Assembly: GCA_030549495.1 (NCBI GenBank)
Contig: JAUIRK010000099.1
Coordinates: 124,001 to 188,000 of the forward strand
DNA: 64,000 nt
Source of the DNA: Nectonema munidae
Taxonomy: Eukaryota; Nematomorpha; Nectonematoida; Nectonematidae
Direction of reading: 5' to 3'
Shown here: one piece after another, positions 34,175-46,000 of the stretch
How positions within the stretch are numbered: the first letter of the stretch is position 1
Layout: each line of letters starts with the position of its first letter
Made by a program: the position numbers and the translations under genes
The notes under the pieces: model-generated
What the model was told of the DNA's origin: nothing
Databases searched by the model: none
Seen by the model: the letters and a program-made list of their open reading frames with translations, nothing else

Positions 34175-37100
34175 AATTATATTCAAATTACATAATTTGA
34201 ATATTGCACCATAACAAATCTTTTCTTCTTGTTGTTTACAATCATTCAGTATTCAAATTCATGTCATATTTGAAAACTGAATAATGTAACCATTTCTTCA
34301 TCATTTGTTGCTCTTATTGCTATGCAAATTTTGTAATGTATATATATATAACCCTTTTAATACAGGAATCACTTATCACATTTTTGGTTTAATAAAAGTT
34401 CCAGATTTCATTTTTTTTCCTTCTCATTTCAATTTTATTCGACAACTGAATTCTACTATGGTTGAAGTCATCAAGCCAAAAGAATTCAATGTTACTGCCA
34501 ACGAAGAATAGGTAGAAAGTTATGGAAACATTGGTTTAGATTAGAGGTTTCACATACTACCTCGATTGTTTAAAAGAACTCAATCCGAACAAGCTTGAGC
34601 TTCTGTTTTGCACTTGGGCCTTGATGTTGCAGAAACCATCCAAAATATTCCAAGTTATGATTTCGCTATAAAGCAATTGGAAAGCGCATATGTCAAGTCA
34701 CCCGATGAAGTCCATGCAAGGCACCTACTTTCAACACGCGTTCAACTACATGACGAAACCGTGAACTTCTTTTTTCAATCCTTCAAAGTGTTGTGTTTAA
34801 ACGGACGTCGGACTAACATAGGGATCTTTTTATAAGAGATTCCCTCATTTTTTGATTAAAAAATAGTTCTAACTGAACAAGCTTCTGGAGAACCCAAACT
34901 TAGAACCCGATACAACCGTTAACAAAGCTAAAGCCATTGAACAAGCCATAAATAGAAACGAAAGTTATGGGTCATGGCACCTGCAGCGGCCTCAAAAGAT
35001 GATTGTACAGATAATCTTGATATTTATCAAGAACTTAAAACCCCAAATGAACAAGTATTTACTTTTTCCGTAAAATCATCAAATAAAGAAAAATGTTACT
35101 TTTGTGAAGGTAAAATACCTTAAAAACAACCGACCACTTTGCCCAGCAAAAGGCTATACTTGCTTCAAATGTGGAAATATAGGGCATTTTTCAAAGATAT
35201 GTCAATCATCAAATAAGAATATTTCGAATACAAAAACAAGATCTACTCATTCCATTTGGAAGACTATAGTTTGTCTACTAAATGGCTCAAAGTGCGAAGC
35301 TCTCGCGGATACCGGAATTACTGACAATTTTATGGATAGGGAGATACTGCAATGGGTTTAAAGTTAAAATTAAATCCTTGGAAAGAAAGAGTAAGCATGG
35401 CTTCTAGCAAATTTAAAGTGATTTGTAAGGAAAAAATTCGTGTTTCCTTACAAATCCAGAACAAACACTACAGAAATGAAGAATTTCTCGTCTTACCTGA
35501 TTTATGGAAGCAAGTAATTCTAGGAATCATCTTTTTAAAGACACAAAGAAATCAAGATTAATTTTGGAGGGAAAGAAACTTCTTTGGATTTCCAGTACAA
35601 ATATGGAGTTGAATTGTGCAATTAACAAAGATCTTCGCGGAATCAGACTTTTAAAAAAAATTCCTCTAAATGTCGACTAGAGGCAACAAAAACTAGAAAA
35701 TTCAATGAAGAAGATAAAACGTTCATAAGCACTGAAATCTCCAGGTTTCTGAAGACTGGAGTTATTAAGAAAAGCAACTCTCCATGGCGAGCGCAAGTTG
35801 TTTTAATACCAAAACCTATGGGAGATAAAAGAATGGCGTTAGATTTTTCACGTACTATAAATATATACACCTTACTTGATGCCTATCCCTTACCCGATAT
35901 GAATAAATTGGCTAGCAAAGTAGCCGAATTCAAATACTTTATTTTAATTGATTTTTCAGAAGCATAGTTACAAGTTGACTTGAAAAAAGATGAACGAATT
36001 TATACTGGGTTTGAAGCAAATGGTAGACTATCAATTCACAAAAATTCCAATGGGAGTCAGCCCTGCTTCATTCTTGCAACAATCTTTCTAATACTTTCTC
36101 TTACATAGATGATGTGATTGTCTGTCGTAAGACTTCGGAAGAGCATGATCATAATCTAAAGGTGTTCCTTGATGCAACGGAAATTAAATCGCTCAAGATT
36201 AACTGGAACAAAAGCAAGTTCGCCCTCAAATCAATCAAATTTCGTGGATATGATATTCAAAATGAAGAGTTAAAACCAGACAAGAGGATTCGCAATTACT
36301 CAGCCAAAATGGAATCTCTCACAAAAGTGTCATCCTTCCCTCTGAACAACCAGCAAAGGAGAGTAATAGAATCTCTAAAGCATGAAATTTAGAATTCAGC
36401 TTTGCGTGCAATTGAAAAAGGTAAGCCATTGGTTTTGGAGGGGATGCTTCTGAGAAAACGATCACAGCTTCACTTTTACTTTCTGTTTGCATAACATTTC
36501 ACGGTAGTTACGGATCAGAAAACTGTTTCCTATATATTTAACAAGCAAGGAAAGAGTAAAATAAAGAGCCATAAAATGTTTCGTTGGCCCCTGGAGTTAG
36601 CCTTGACTCATTTCATATCAAATATCGCCGCTGAGTTGACAATTTATGAGCGGATGCATTGTCAAGATTTTGTTTCATTAGAAGAGACACAAAGGACTTA
36701 AAAGAACTCCATAACTTACTGATTCATCCAGGAGTAAGAAGAATGCATCACTTTGTAAGAGAAAATAATTTACCGTTTTCAATGGATGAAAGTAAAGTTC
36801 TAACAAAAAACTGGCAAGTTTGTTGTAAATGCAAACCAATGTTTTATAAATTGAATAGCCATCATATTAATTAAAAAAAAGCGTTTGATAGATTGTTATC
36901 AATTGACTTGAAAGGTCCCTGCCATCAGAAGGTAAAAATAAATATATTCTCACTATCATTGATGAGTACACAAGATTCCCTTTTGCTTACGTTTGTAAAG
37001 ACCTTACTGCAAGCACTGTCATCAAATGTTTGCAAGATTTATTTACGATGTTTGGACAATCTAAATACTTACATTCAGAGCGAGGGAAGTCGTTTGTTTC

Positions 37101-37726
37101 AAACGAACCTTAAATTTTTCTTTAAGGTAAAGGAATCCTATAATCCCTAAGGCAACTCACAATGTGAACGCTACAACGTCATCATTTGGAGAACCATTAC
37201 TCTAGCCACTGAAAATCTTGGGCTGCCTATTGAAAAGTGGGAAGAAGTTCTTTCAGACTGCCTTAATGTCCTCAGAACTCTTTTGGATACATCAACTAAC
37301 CAAAGTCCACACGGTAGAATGTTTGCTTTCCAAAGAAACACCATTAACAACGAGGTTCCATCGGGGCTATCTAATTCAAAAACTGTGGATAAAGAAATTC
37401 CTTATCTTATCCAAAGCTAAGCCTCGAGTAGAATTGGTGGACATCTTGGAGGTAAATCCACAGTATGCAAGAGTAAGATTTCAAGATGGGATTGAAAACT
37501 GCAAATTATTATAAAAATTCTAACGAGAAAGTGTCCCCTGAAGTTACAAGACTAAGAAGATCAAGTAGAGAGCGAAGACAAGTTGACGATTTCTTATAGT
37601 GGAGAAGATTGTAATATTCAAATTACATCATTTGAATGGCGCACCACAACAAATCTTTTCTTCTTGTTGTTTACAATCATTCAGTATACAAATTCACGTC
37701 ATATTTGAACACTGAATAATGTAACC
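34175..37726 (+). mobile_element. Ty3/gypsy-like LTR retrotransposon, decayed
   Basis: Two diverged direct repeats of about 115 bp (about 34175-34292 and 37608-37726; shared core AATCTTTTCTTCTTGTTG) act as short LTRs. Between them, in order on +, are a gag region (about 34450-35100), a CCHC nucleocapsid knuckle (about 35155-35205), an aspartic protease with an ADTG-type site (about 35300), reverse transcriptase with the YIDD box (about 35700-36300), a poorly preserved RNase H region and integrase with an HHCC-like zinc finger and core (about 36680-37510). The coding region carries on the order of ten breaks. LTR divergence and coding decay point to an old copy. It lies inside the inverted-repeat element at 33801-38432. 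Confidence 0.85.
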
Positions 37727-37964
37727 CAAACAAATAGATGCAAGTGTTTTAAAGCAAAAAACTTTGTAACACCAGATGTCAGAACAGTGTTACACGTAAA
37801 AACAAGAATCAGCAAACCTATTTTTTACTAACATTTACCCGTATATTTATTATTACACTTAAATAAAGTGCGTAAACATATGTGTATTTTAGCAGAATTT
37901 CTTATTCAAAAATGGAATCACTCACAAAAATAATCTTTTCAAAATAATTTAATAATAATAATAA

Positions 37965-38245
37965 TCAATTTTATGGCTAATGTTCCTAGTACGCTGAGGT
38001 TTAGCCGGTTTTTACCACTATGGCATTTAATCTGTCATTATTTTGCGTCTCCATTCATCTCTATTTTGCTCGTCCCCTAATGCTATGTCTTTTGCTCATG
38101 TCTTTTTTGACTATTTCTATCCATGTCATCTTTGGCCTGCCTTTATTCTTACCTAAAGTTTGATTTTTATAAGCTTCTTCAATTAGATCGCCGGAAGGTC
38201 TTCTATTTACATGCCCAAATCACCTAAACCGTTGCATATCTAGTA
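37965..38245 (-). mobile_element. LINE 3'-end fragment
   Basis: Minus-strand translation in changing frames gives RRPSGDLIEEAYKNQ and GRPKMTWIEIVKKDM, then an REWRRK-like end. This is the post-RT tail seen in many LINEs (RWFGHV...RGRPK-x-TW-x-x-x-V-x-x-D). It is a 5'-truncated copy within the right part of the nested element. Confidence 0.7.
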
Positions 38246-38529
38246 CAAAAGAGACAAAAATCTCTAAAATATAAATAATTTACATTCTGAAATTTAATGA
38301 AATGACTAAAGTACCCTTGAGGTATTACCTGAAGTTGCTGGAGATTTTAGTAAATACATTAAATTCCTCTTTACATGAATTTACTAAAAATTCAGGTGTT
38401 TCACGAAATTTCTAATTTCCTAGTTTTACTGTTTGGATGATGTCTACTTTTGGTAATCGACAACTTTCAAAAAAATTTAGATAAAATAGCGCTGAGTCTT
38501 CATAAATAAAAGTTGTAAAGAAAATAAAT

Positions 38530-38640
38530 TGAAAACGTTGAATAAATCTTTTATTTAACAAAATACTAGCAATTATTATTATAGAATTATAGAATTATTG
38601 CTAGTATTTTGTTAAATAAAAGATTTATTCAACGTTTTCA
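38530..38640. repeat. Perfect 44-bp inverted repeat (hairpin), 23-nt loop
   Basis: Arms 38530-38573 and 38597-38640 are exact reverse complements, starting TGAAAACGTTGAATAAATC. The perfect match in an otherwise drifting AT-rich region implies a recent origin or ongoing correction. No coding content. Confidence 0.95.
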
Positions 38641-39181
38641 AAAAATTATTGCAAATGTTTACGTACGACTATGGTTAAATGTAATTGGTGAGAAATTGTA
38701 TATATATTTTTGCAGATTTCTTTAGCAATTATTGTAAAATATACACATACTATGTTAAATAATAAGGTGAGTTTTTGTGTGCCGTTCTATAATCAAACCG
38801 GCGCTCTCTATCAAATGACGAAAGGATGCGGGTGCTGAAACTTTAGTCTGTTGCCGTGTTTCACGATAGATTTTTAATTAATTAAACATATAAAGTGTAG
38901 CATCGATGCAAAACGTAAAAAAATCAATAATATTTCACTTTGGTCTAGGAGACAATTTGCTAATTTCTCTATTCACGGAGAAAGCAACTTAGGGGAACAA
39001 TTTTCAATGCTCCTTGCGATTTGGAGGACATGTCGATTGCTCGGATTCATGGATATTCTGAAATGCCAGGTTCTACTATAATTTTAGTCAATATGTAGGG
39101 GAAATTTTATCGGTCTGTGTATCCTTTATGATAAACACCCTCTAACTAACTGAATATGGCGGGTGGGGTTGTGTTTGGGGC

Positions 39182-39328
39182 ATAGACTTTAGCAACTCAT
39201 TTGTCTTTAAGCAAAGAAAGTGCGTGCTGGACAAAATCTTTGGATGGTTCATTCTTCACGATCAAAGCAGAAAAGGCGATGTGCGTTCATTCGAAAAGGC
39301 GATGCCTTGTGAGCGTGTGCGAGTGTGA
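39182..39328 (+). CDS. Possible SRP68 N-terminal exon (weak)
   Basis: The frame reads KCVLDKIFGWFILHDQ then SRKGDVRSFEKAM and ERVRV. It loosely follows the SRP68 pattern HGLRHGD-x-x-x-Y...C-x-R-x-R-x-LR. GC content exceeds the surroundings. The frame stops at 39326 and no convincing donor was found, so the call is weak. Only its position upstream of better SRP68-like exons supports it. Confidence 0.25.
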   Translation: MDFSNSFVFKQRKCVLDKIFGWFILHDQSRKGDVRSFEKAMPCERVRV

Positions 39329-40075
39329 AGAAGGACAAAGCAGACTTATCGCACTCACATCGACCTTGCTTCTGCATCATGGATTCTGCTTCTCACTCAT
39401 TCTTTCTACCTAAAGATTTGGTCTGATTGATGCGTCAATTTTGATATTTAAATTAAAGAATAAATTTATACTTTTCAATTTTTACTCTTAAATCCTTTCG
39501 CCACGCGAGATGAATCTCCCACTCTCATCATTCATAAAACCAACTTTTTGCGCTTCTCTTTACAACTTTTTCTGTGGTGAGAGAGTTTATGCTTTTTCAT
39601 TTATACATCAACTTGATTGATTAATCGATTAGTCAATAAAATGCCTCCAAGAAAGTCTAGGCAAATTCTTCGGCATCATTCGCTATGCTTGTGAATCCTT
39701 TTCACCTATTTTCTTCTCGATTCTACGTGATGCCCATTTTCAAAACCATCTAAAACTTTGATTGGCCATGGCCTAGTTGGGTCTATTTAATCTTGGTAAA
39801 TTATTTGCTTTTGCTAATTACCTGCGCTATTCTAAAATTACGTGTAAAGATTTTGCATAAAATTAAAAGCAAAATGTTCATCCTTGCTGATCAGACTTAC
39901 CCCAGATTGCTGGGATTAATCATGGCCGTTAAAATGAAATGATCATGATAATTTTGCATACAATTGTATCTTCTTTCAAATGGTGGCTTTATCTTAATTA
40001 TTATGTGGCTCCTTTCTATTTTCGTGTCGAACCAGTGCGGCACAAGGTTGTCAGGTGCATGGACCTGCCTAAAAG

Positions 40076-43000
40076 GTCTTTGCTATGAATCAGCCTCAAA
40101 TCTGCTTTGCTTACAGATGGACACATTACGCTCAAGTGTCCCTTCTCGACGAAGAAGACCCCTCCCTCCAAGAATGGGACTTGGCCACTTTTTTGATCAC
40201 ATGGGATCAGGATCAGAGAAAAACTAAAATCTACACTGAAGTATGGAAAAAGTTTAATAGGAATTGTCAATTTTAGAAATTGAAAAAATTCTGTAAAAAA
40301 ATTATTTCTTTTTTTTTATATTTTTTTCATTAATTTTTTCTTTTTTGTTTTACCGATTTTCAAAATTCTAATTCAACTGGTTTCTTTCAAGAAACATATG
40401 TGATCGGTTTTTAACTGACATTTTAGTTAAAACTCTTCAAATGGATAACATTATGTATTAAGTGATTTCAAAATATGGCAGAAATAATGAGTTTTCAAGG
40501 GATTCCCATTACATATAAACAATTCTGAAGTAATAGATAGCCTGATATGTCTATTGACCTCCCCTTGGTGCATCGGACATTTTCTCTAGAATCCAGTCCT
40601 ATTTATTAATTAACTGTTGCGTGTAAAATTTATGTTTTGGTCTATAGAGCGTGTAACACGGAAGTATTTTGTATGCTCAAAATGTTTGTTCTAGTATATT
40701 TAAGTTACTTCACAGATACGCCCAAACCAGAACTTTTTGCCCTATGAGTCCTAATTCACTACCAACTATCATTAGATCCAAACCTTTGAAACTGCCTGTA
40801 TTCAAATGAATAATGTGAGTGCTAGCATTAATTGTTATAACAATATTCTTGTTCACTATTGCACGTGAATTAATGATTGATAACACATACTTATATATTC
40901 TAATTTCAGACTATATATATTAAGCAGTAAAACATATTGTTTAATACTTATTGCTAAATATATTCTCTGTTCATTACACTGCATAGGCCCACATATTTAA
41001 CCTATAAAAGGACAGATATGCAACGTATATTTTCCCTTATCTTCATAGATCATTCTTTTTCCATCTCTTCATTGATTGGAAAACTTTCGCTGAAAAAAAG
41101 GTATTGCTTACCTCGAATCTAATGCTGGCCTACATTTTGCCTAGTTTTTAGCTTTGAGAATCACTTATCATCATGTCATAATTCAAACAAGTCCACACCA
41201 AAAAAACAATTTGCCATAACCTCTTAGATTCAGAGACAGACATGATTTTGAGATGAGGGAATGTTCGCTGAAGGAATTCAATGGCGCATATCTTTGATTT
41301 TTCTCACCTTTTCCATAAATACCTTCTTCCTCATGATGGGTGATGATAAAATATTCAAAATTTAAACAAGTGACGCATGAGTGCTTAAATTTCGCTGCCT
41401 TGTGTTTTAAAAATAGAGCTTTCGGTCAGACATTGACTGCTAAAGCAAAAGTTAATTAATTGAAATTAACAGCAAAAAAAACTGCATCTTCCACAGAACG
41501 TAGCAGGTGTTTTTAGAGCAGAGCTCGTTTGGCTCGGTTATGTGAATAAAAATCACACTACCCAAAACGAGCTACCAGCTAATCTTTTAATTGGAAGAAA
41601 AAATAAAAGGGCTAGCGGAAAAAGTGTTTTTTCTTCATCATAAATACAAACATGCTTTGTTTCTTCATCATGTCCAGCGTTTCACATGCGATATATACTA
41701 ACATTTATGCCCAAGGTACCACATGTGTTGCGGTCCATAAAAATGTAATTTGTTCATTTATATCCATTTTTGTAATACTTATTATTAAAGATTTTTTACA
41801 AGTAAAGTTGGAAAGAAATGTTTTCCAATCAAAAGTTATGCGACTTCATTCCAAGGTAAAATTTATCCGAAAACTCATTACTTATATACTTGCATATCTG
41901 ACGTATACTTTCAATTTTTAGAATAACACATTGTCCTTTTTTTATTTCTATAACGATATTCATATGTATATTTTAGTCGTGTAGAAATGAAGTATCAGAT
42001 ATGATACGTTAACGAAACATACATTTACCAGTGGTCAAGTTAAATCTCTAAAAGACATCTATTTATATATGAACCTTTGTAAGAGGTTTTCTGACGTTCC
42101 TCACCATCGTTCCTTTTTTTTTAAACCCCTTTTACTCCAATTTTCTGTCTTTTTCACCCTCTTATGATAAAAAATACTCCAGACAATCGCCTAATCTTGA
42201 TCATCGGAGCTTACCAATTAATCTCATATTTATTTATTTCTCTAGTTCAGTATTTTCTTTGCTAGTTCTGTGTGCTCATTATCTGCGGATATTTTGAGTT
42301 CCGACACTTATGATTAGGAGAATTTTATTACTGTAATATATATGGTAACCCTAACTGCATGCTGATTATTATTAAAAGTTAAATTTAAAATTCAAACTTT
42401 TAAGTCTTTTTTATTATTCATTTAAAAGCTGCATTGTAGTTGCAAATGCATATTGACTTTGTCATGTATATTGTCTTATAATCCAGTCAGTTCAAGATTC
42501 CTGTTACGACAATACTTTGATATGTATTATTAGAAATTTAAAAAATGAATTAGAAACAATGAATTGGAAAACGAAACGTTTTTGACACACTATAAAGTAG
42601 GGTTTCTTTTAAGATCGATAGATTTCACTAGGCTTGTTGGACCAGGGGCGCATATCCTCAAAATTTGTAAGGAGGAGGGGGGGGGGGGGGAGGACTTTTT
42701 TTTTTTATAATTTTCAAAATCTATCAAAGAATTTTTGTCCAATGAACACATCACCATTATTACTGTAAGCTCTCAATCCCACCACAACTGCACAGATTTT
42801 ATGAAGTCAAATAACCTTGTTTAATTTTGATTACATCAACCTTCTAGCTCAGTGGTTTTCAAACTGGAGTTGCAATGCCACAAAGAAGTTCCATGGGATC
42901 GAGAAGGGAACACTGAGGAATCGTTTTTTTGCAAAATATTGCACCCACCTTGGGTCATTTGCCATTTTTGCTAATAAATCACATATAAAAAGAAAAAATA

Positions 43001-46000
43001 TGTTAGTCTATGAATTGAGTACTATTTTTTCTTTTATTGCTTAATGTCCTTTGTGTTCTGAAGTGTTAGCATCCACTTTTTTAAAGCCCGTCAAGTGAAG
43101 CTTGCGCTGGTAGTGAAGCATTCGATTTCGGTAAACAAAATTATTGGTTACGATTGCACAAATTCATGTTTGATAAATAACATAGGAATGTTTTTTAAAA
43201 TATTAAGTATGGTTTAAAAAGTTTCAAAAAATATATGTTGTCAAAAAGTCCCACAACATAGCAGAACAGTTGATATTACCTTGCTGCAAAGATATATTGA
43301 ATGTGCTAAGTTCTGAATTTGTAAAGTTGAAGCATATCTTCGTGTCAAACGAAATAGTTAGCAGGCTAATTAATAGGAAAAATGTCTGATGACATTTCAG
43401 ACGTGGTTTTATTGATTCGGAATTGGATTTTAACATTTTTTTCTCAGTACAATATGTATTGAGAAGAACCTGGTAGACAATTTTTTATTTTGCGAAACTC
43501 AGCAATAGAACAATTGTAAGAGAAACATTTGAAAAAGTGATAAATTATTTTACAGCACATGGTATTATGTCGGAATCTGGGTAAGCAAAAATCTCCTGAT
43601 GTAATTGGTACCCAGTGCGCCGAGCCATACCGCTGAGTTGAAAAATGTTTTCAATAAAGTCAATAAAACACTATTTAAATGTGTCAACTCTTGTTTGTTT
43701 GAAAAACTCTTGCTGCACTCAAACTTGAGGTGGCTTTCCAAAGGAAAATTTTCCAAGCGATACTATGGAAAGAAATGCAGCAATTTCTAGAAAGCAAACT
43801 AGAATGCATGTAAAATTTTCTGATGTCCGTTTTTGTATATTTCTATCATTTTTAGTGAACATATTTGAATATATGAATTCCTTTAACCTTGCGCTGGAAG
43901 GGAAAGAGATCAGAGTACTCCATTGTAATAAAAAATGTCAGCTTTTGAAATGAAGCTGTGATAATTGCATTCTTTGACAAGAAAAATTTTGTTCGATTTT
44001 CGAACATATTTGTTGATGAAAATAAGATTTTCATTAATGAAAATGTCCTGGAGGCCATAAAACACCGTGTAGCATGCCAAGAAATTTCTCTTTATTTTCT
44101 TAATCTACAAAAATTCTGAAAAATACTATCAATTTACCGAAAGCCCGTTTATAGTCTCGATCAATAATCGGACCTCAGAATACTTCTCAAATAAACACTT
44201 TATTGATTTGGTTAATGATTTAGGAGGTGCAAGACATGTTTTTCGGAAATGCGATTTTTCGATTGAAATGGGAGAGTCCTATGCTTGCAAAGATTGCTTT
44301 GAAAGCTCTGATTCGATTGGCCACTACACATGAGTGTGAACAAGCGTTTTCCAAGCACCTTGCCATTGAAACCAAATCCCGAAACAGATTGGAAGTGAGT
44401 AATTGTATAAAAGTTGCATTGGCCAAAACAGAGCAAAATTTAGATAAATTGGTTTAGACAAAGCAGATGCCATCCATCCTAGTGAGATTTGGATTGTTCA
44501 GATAATTTAAGTCTAATTTATACCTCCTCATTGCCATTTGCCAGTTATTGAAACGGATGGCTACAGTCTATCTGTATAGTCTATTAGATATGTTATACTC
44601 TAACCAAGTGAAAATTTTAGACCATGACTAAAATGGTCTCTTTTGTAAATCTTTAGAGAGCTGAATTTTTGGTTGACCGATTTTATCTTTGGTGTTTGAA
44701 GGTTAAATATGTCTTTGTCTTCTAAACACAATATGGAAATGCTTGTATTAGAGGACTGATTGGTAATATCGTGAGACCTCATTTATCTGACAGCAGATTA
44801 TTCGACAACACCACTATCCGATACAACATTGATTAGGAGCTAAAAGATATTTCTCAGCCTCTCATCTCACTAATGTCTATGAATTGACAGGTATGTAGCC
44901 GTGAATTTTAATTTGGCCATTTTAAATAGAAATTGAAGGTTTAAAATTTTTGGAAGAAATATTCTAGAAAACTTAAATTTATATAAATTAGCTATTCTAA
45001 TCCCTAAGTTATACGCTAAAAATTACATGAAAATGATATAATTTCTACTAAGTTTTATTAGCAAAAATGTTAAGCAAAGTGTAAAAACATTGGCAACTAT
45101 TCTAAGAAATCTTGATAAAGAAACTAAAACATTAAATAAAACAAATATCTAAGGATAAAGATGCTCTATTTTTGATTTCTGTAATAAAATACTTGATTGT
45201 TTAAATTAGCCACGTCGCGCACTTCAAGTACGGGGGGGGGTGGGTAAAACTGATGGGACAAAACTGATTTTAATGGGGCCGGAAATATAAGAAAGTGTAT
45301 ACATTTATATATTTCAAAGGAATTTCAGATGGGCAAAATAAATCCCAGGCGGCCTAGCTCCCTTGTCCCCCTCTTGACGGGCTTGTTTACAGTAATTAAC
45401 AGGGATAAACATTTTAAGCTTTAAATTATAGAGTTTATGTGCTATAAAAAATATTCGTTCGCTCAAAAATGCATGGGCTCTTATTCAAATGTGACTTACA
45501 TTACTGCCTAAAAAAATAGATTTGAAATATTCATTCTAAGACTTAACCTTAAAACAAGAAAAGAAATATCGAAAATCTACTCAGAAGACAAAGAAGTCTG
45601 ATAAACACTATAAAAAAGATATATAATTCAGAAAATTGAAAATGATTTATTTAGGATTTTAGTAAACCAAGAACAACACTTCATCCTAAACCAAAGTTTT
45701 CACGATATCTATTTTTTGAACCTTTTCCTTGATACACTTCAAAATCGTAAAGGTATCCCCCCTGTAAATTTAAGCACCAGATTTTGTATCCCGAACGAAT
45801 CGCTTTCATATGCATTCTTTGCTACAGTGTTTGACCAAACTTTCCATTATAAGGAATCATTGATGCATCAACATGGACTATTTTTGTCAACGAATCAAAT
45901 TTTCCTTTATTAAATTTAAAATGAATTTAACTTTTACGCATTTGTCAGTTGGATCAATAATGCTATTGTCGCAAAAGTGAAGATCCTGAAGAATCAAACT

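Larger units (their letters stand above)
33801..38432. mobile_element. Inverted-repeat-bounded element carrying nested insertions
   Basis: The left end ACAGTAAAATTGTGAAATTA and the right end (reversed) ACAGTAAAACTAGGAAATTA are diverged terminal inverted repeats of about 90-110 bp. Both contain TAATACCT and TTTAGTAAATTCATGTAA in matching order. No transposase of its own is seen. Between the ends lie an LTR retrotransposon and a LINE tail. The family is unknown and no target duplication longer than 2 bp is visible. Confidence 0.7.

Noticed and set aside
41652-41921. 89-codon + frame with hydrophobic stretches as a membrane protein
   Set aside because: Composition is what AT-rich non-coding DNA gives; no coding bias or splice context.
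42665-42710. Long G-run followed by T-run as a structured element
   Set aside because: Homopolymer runs; could be sequence error or slippage, with no partner structure.
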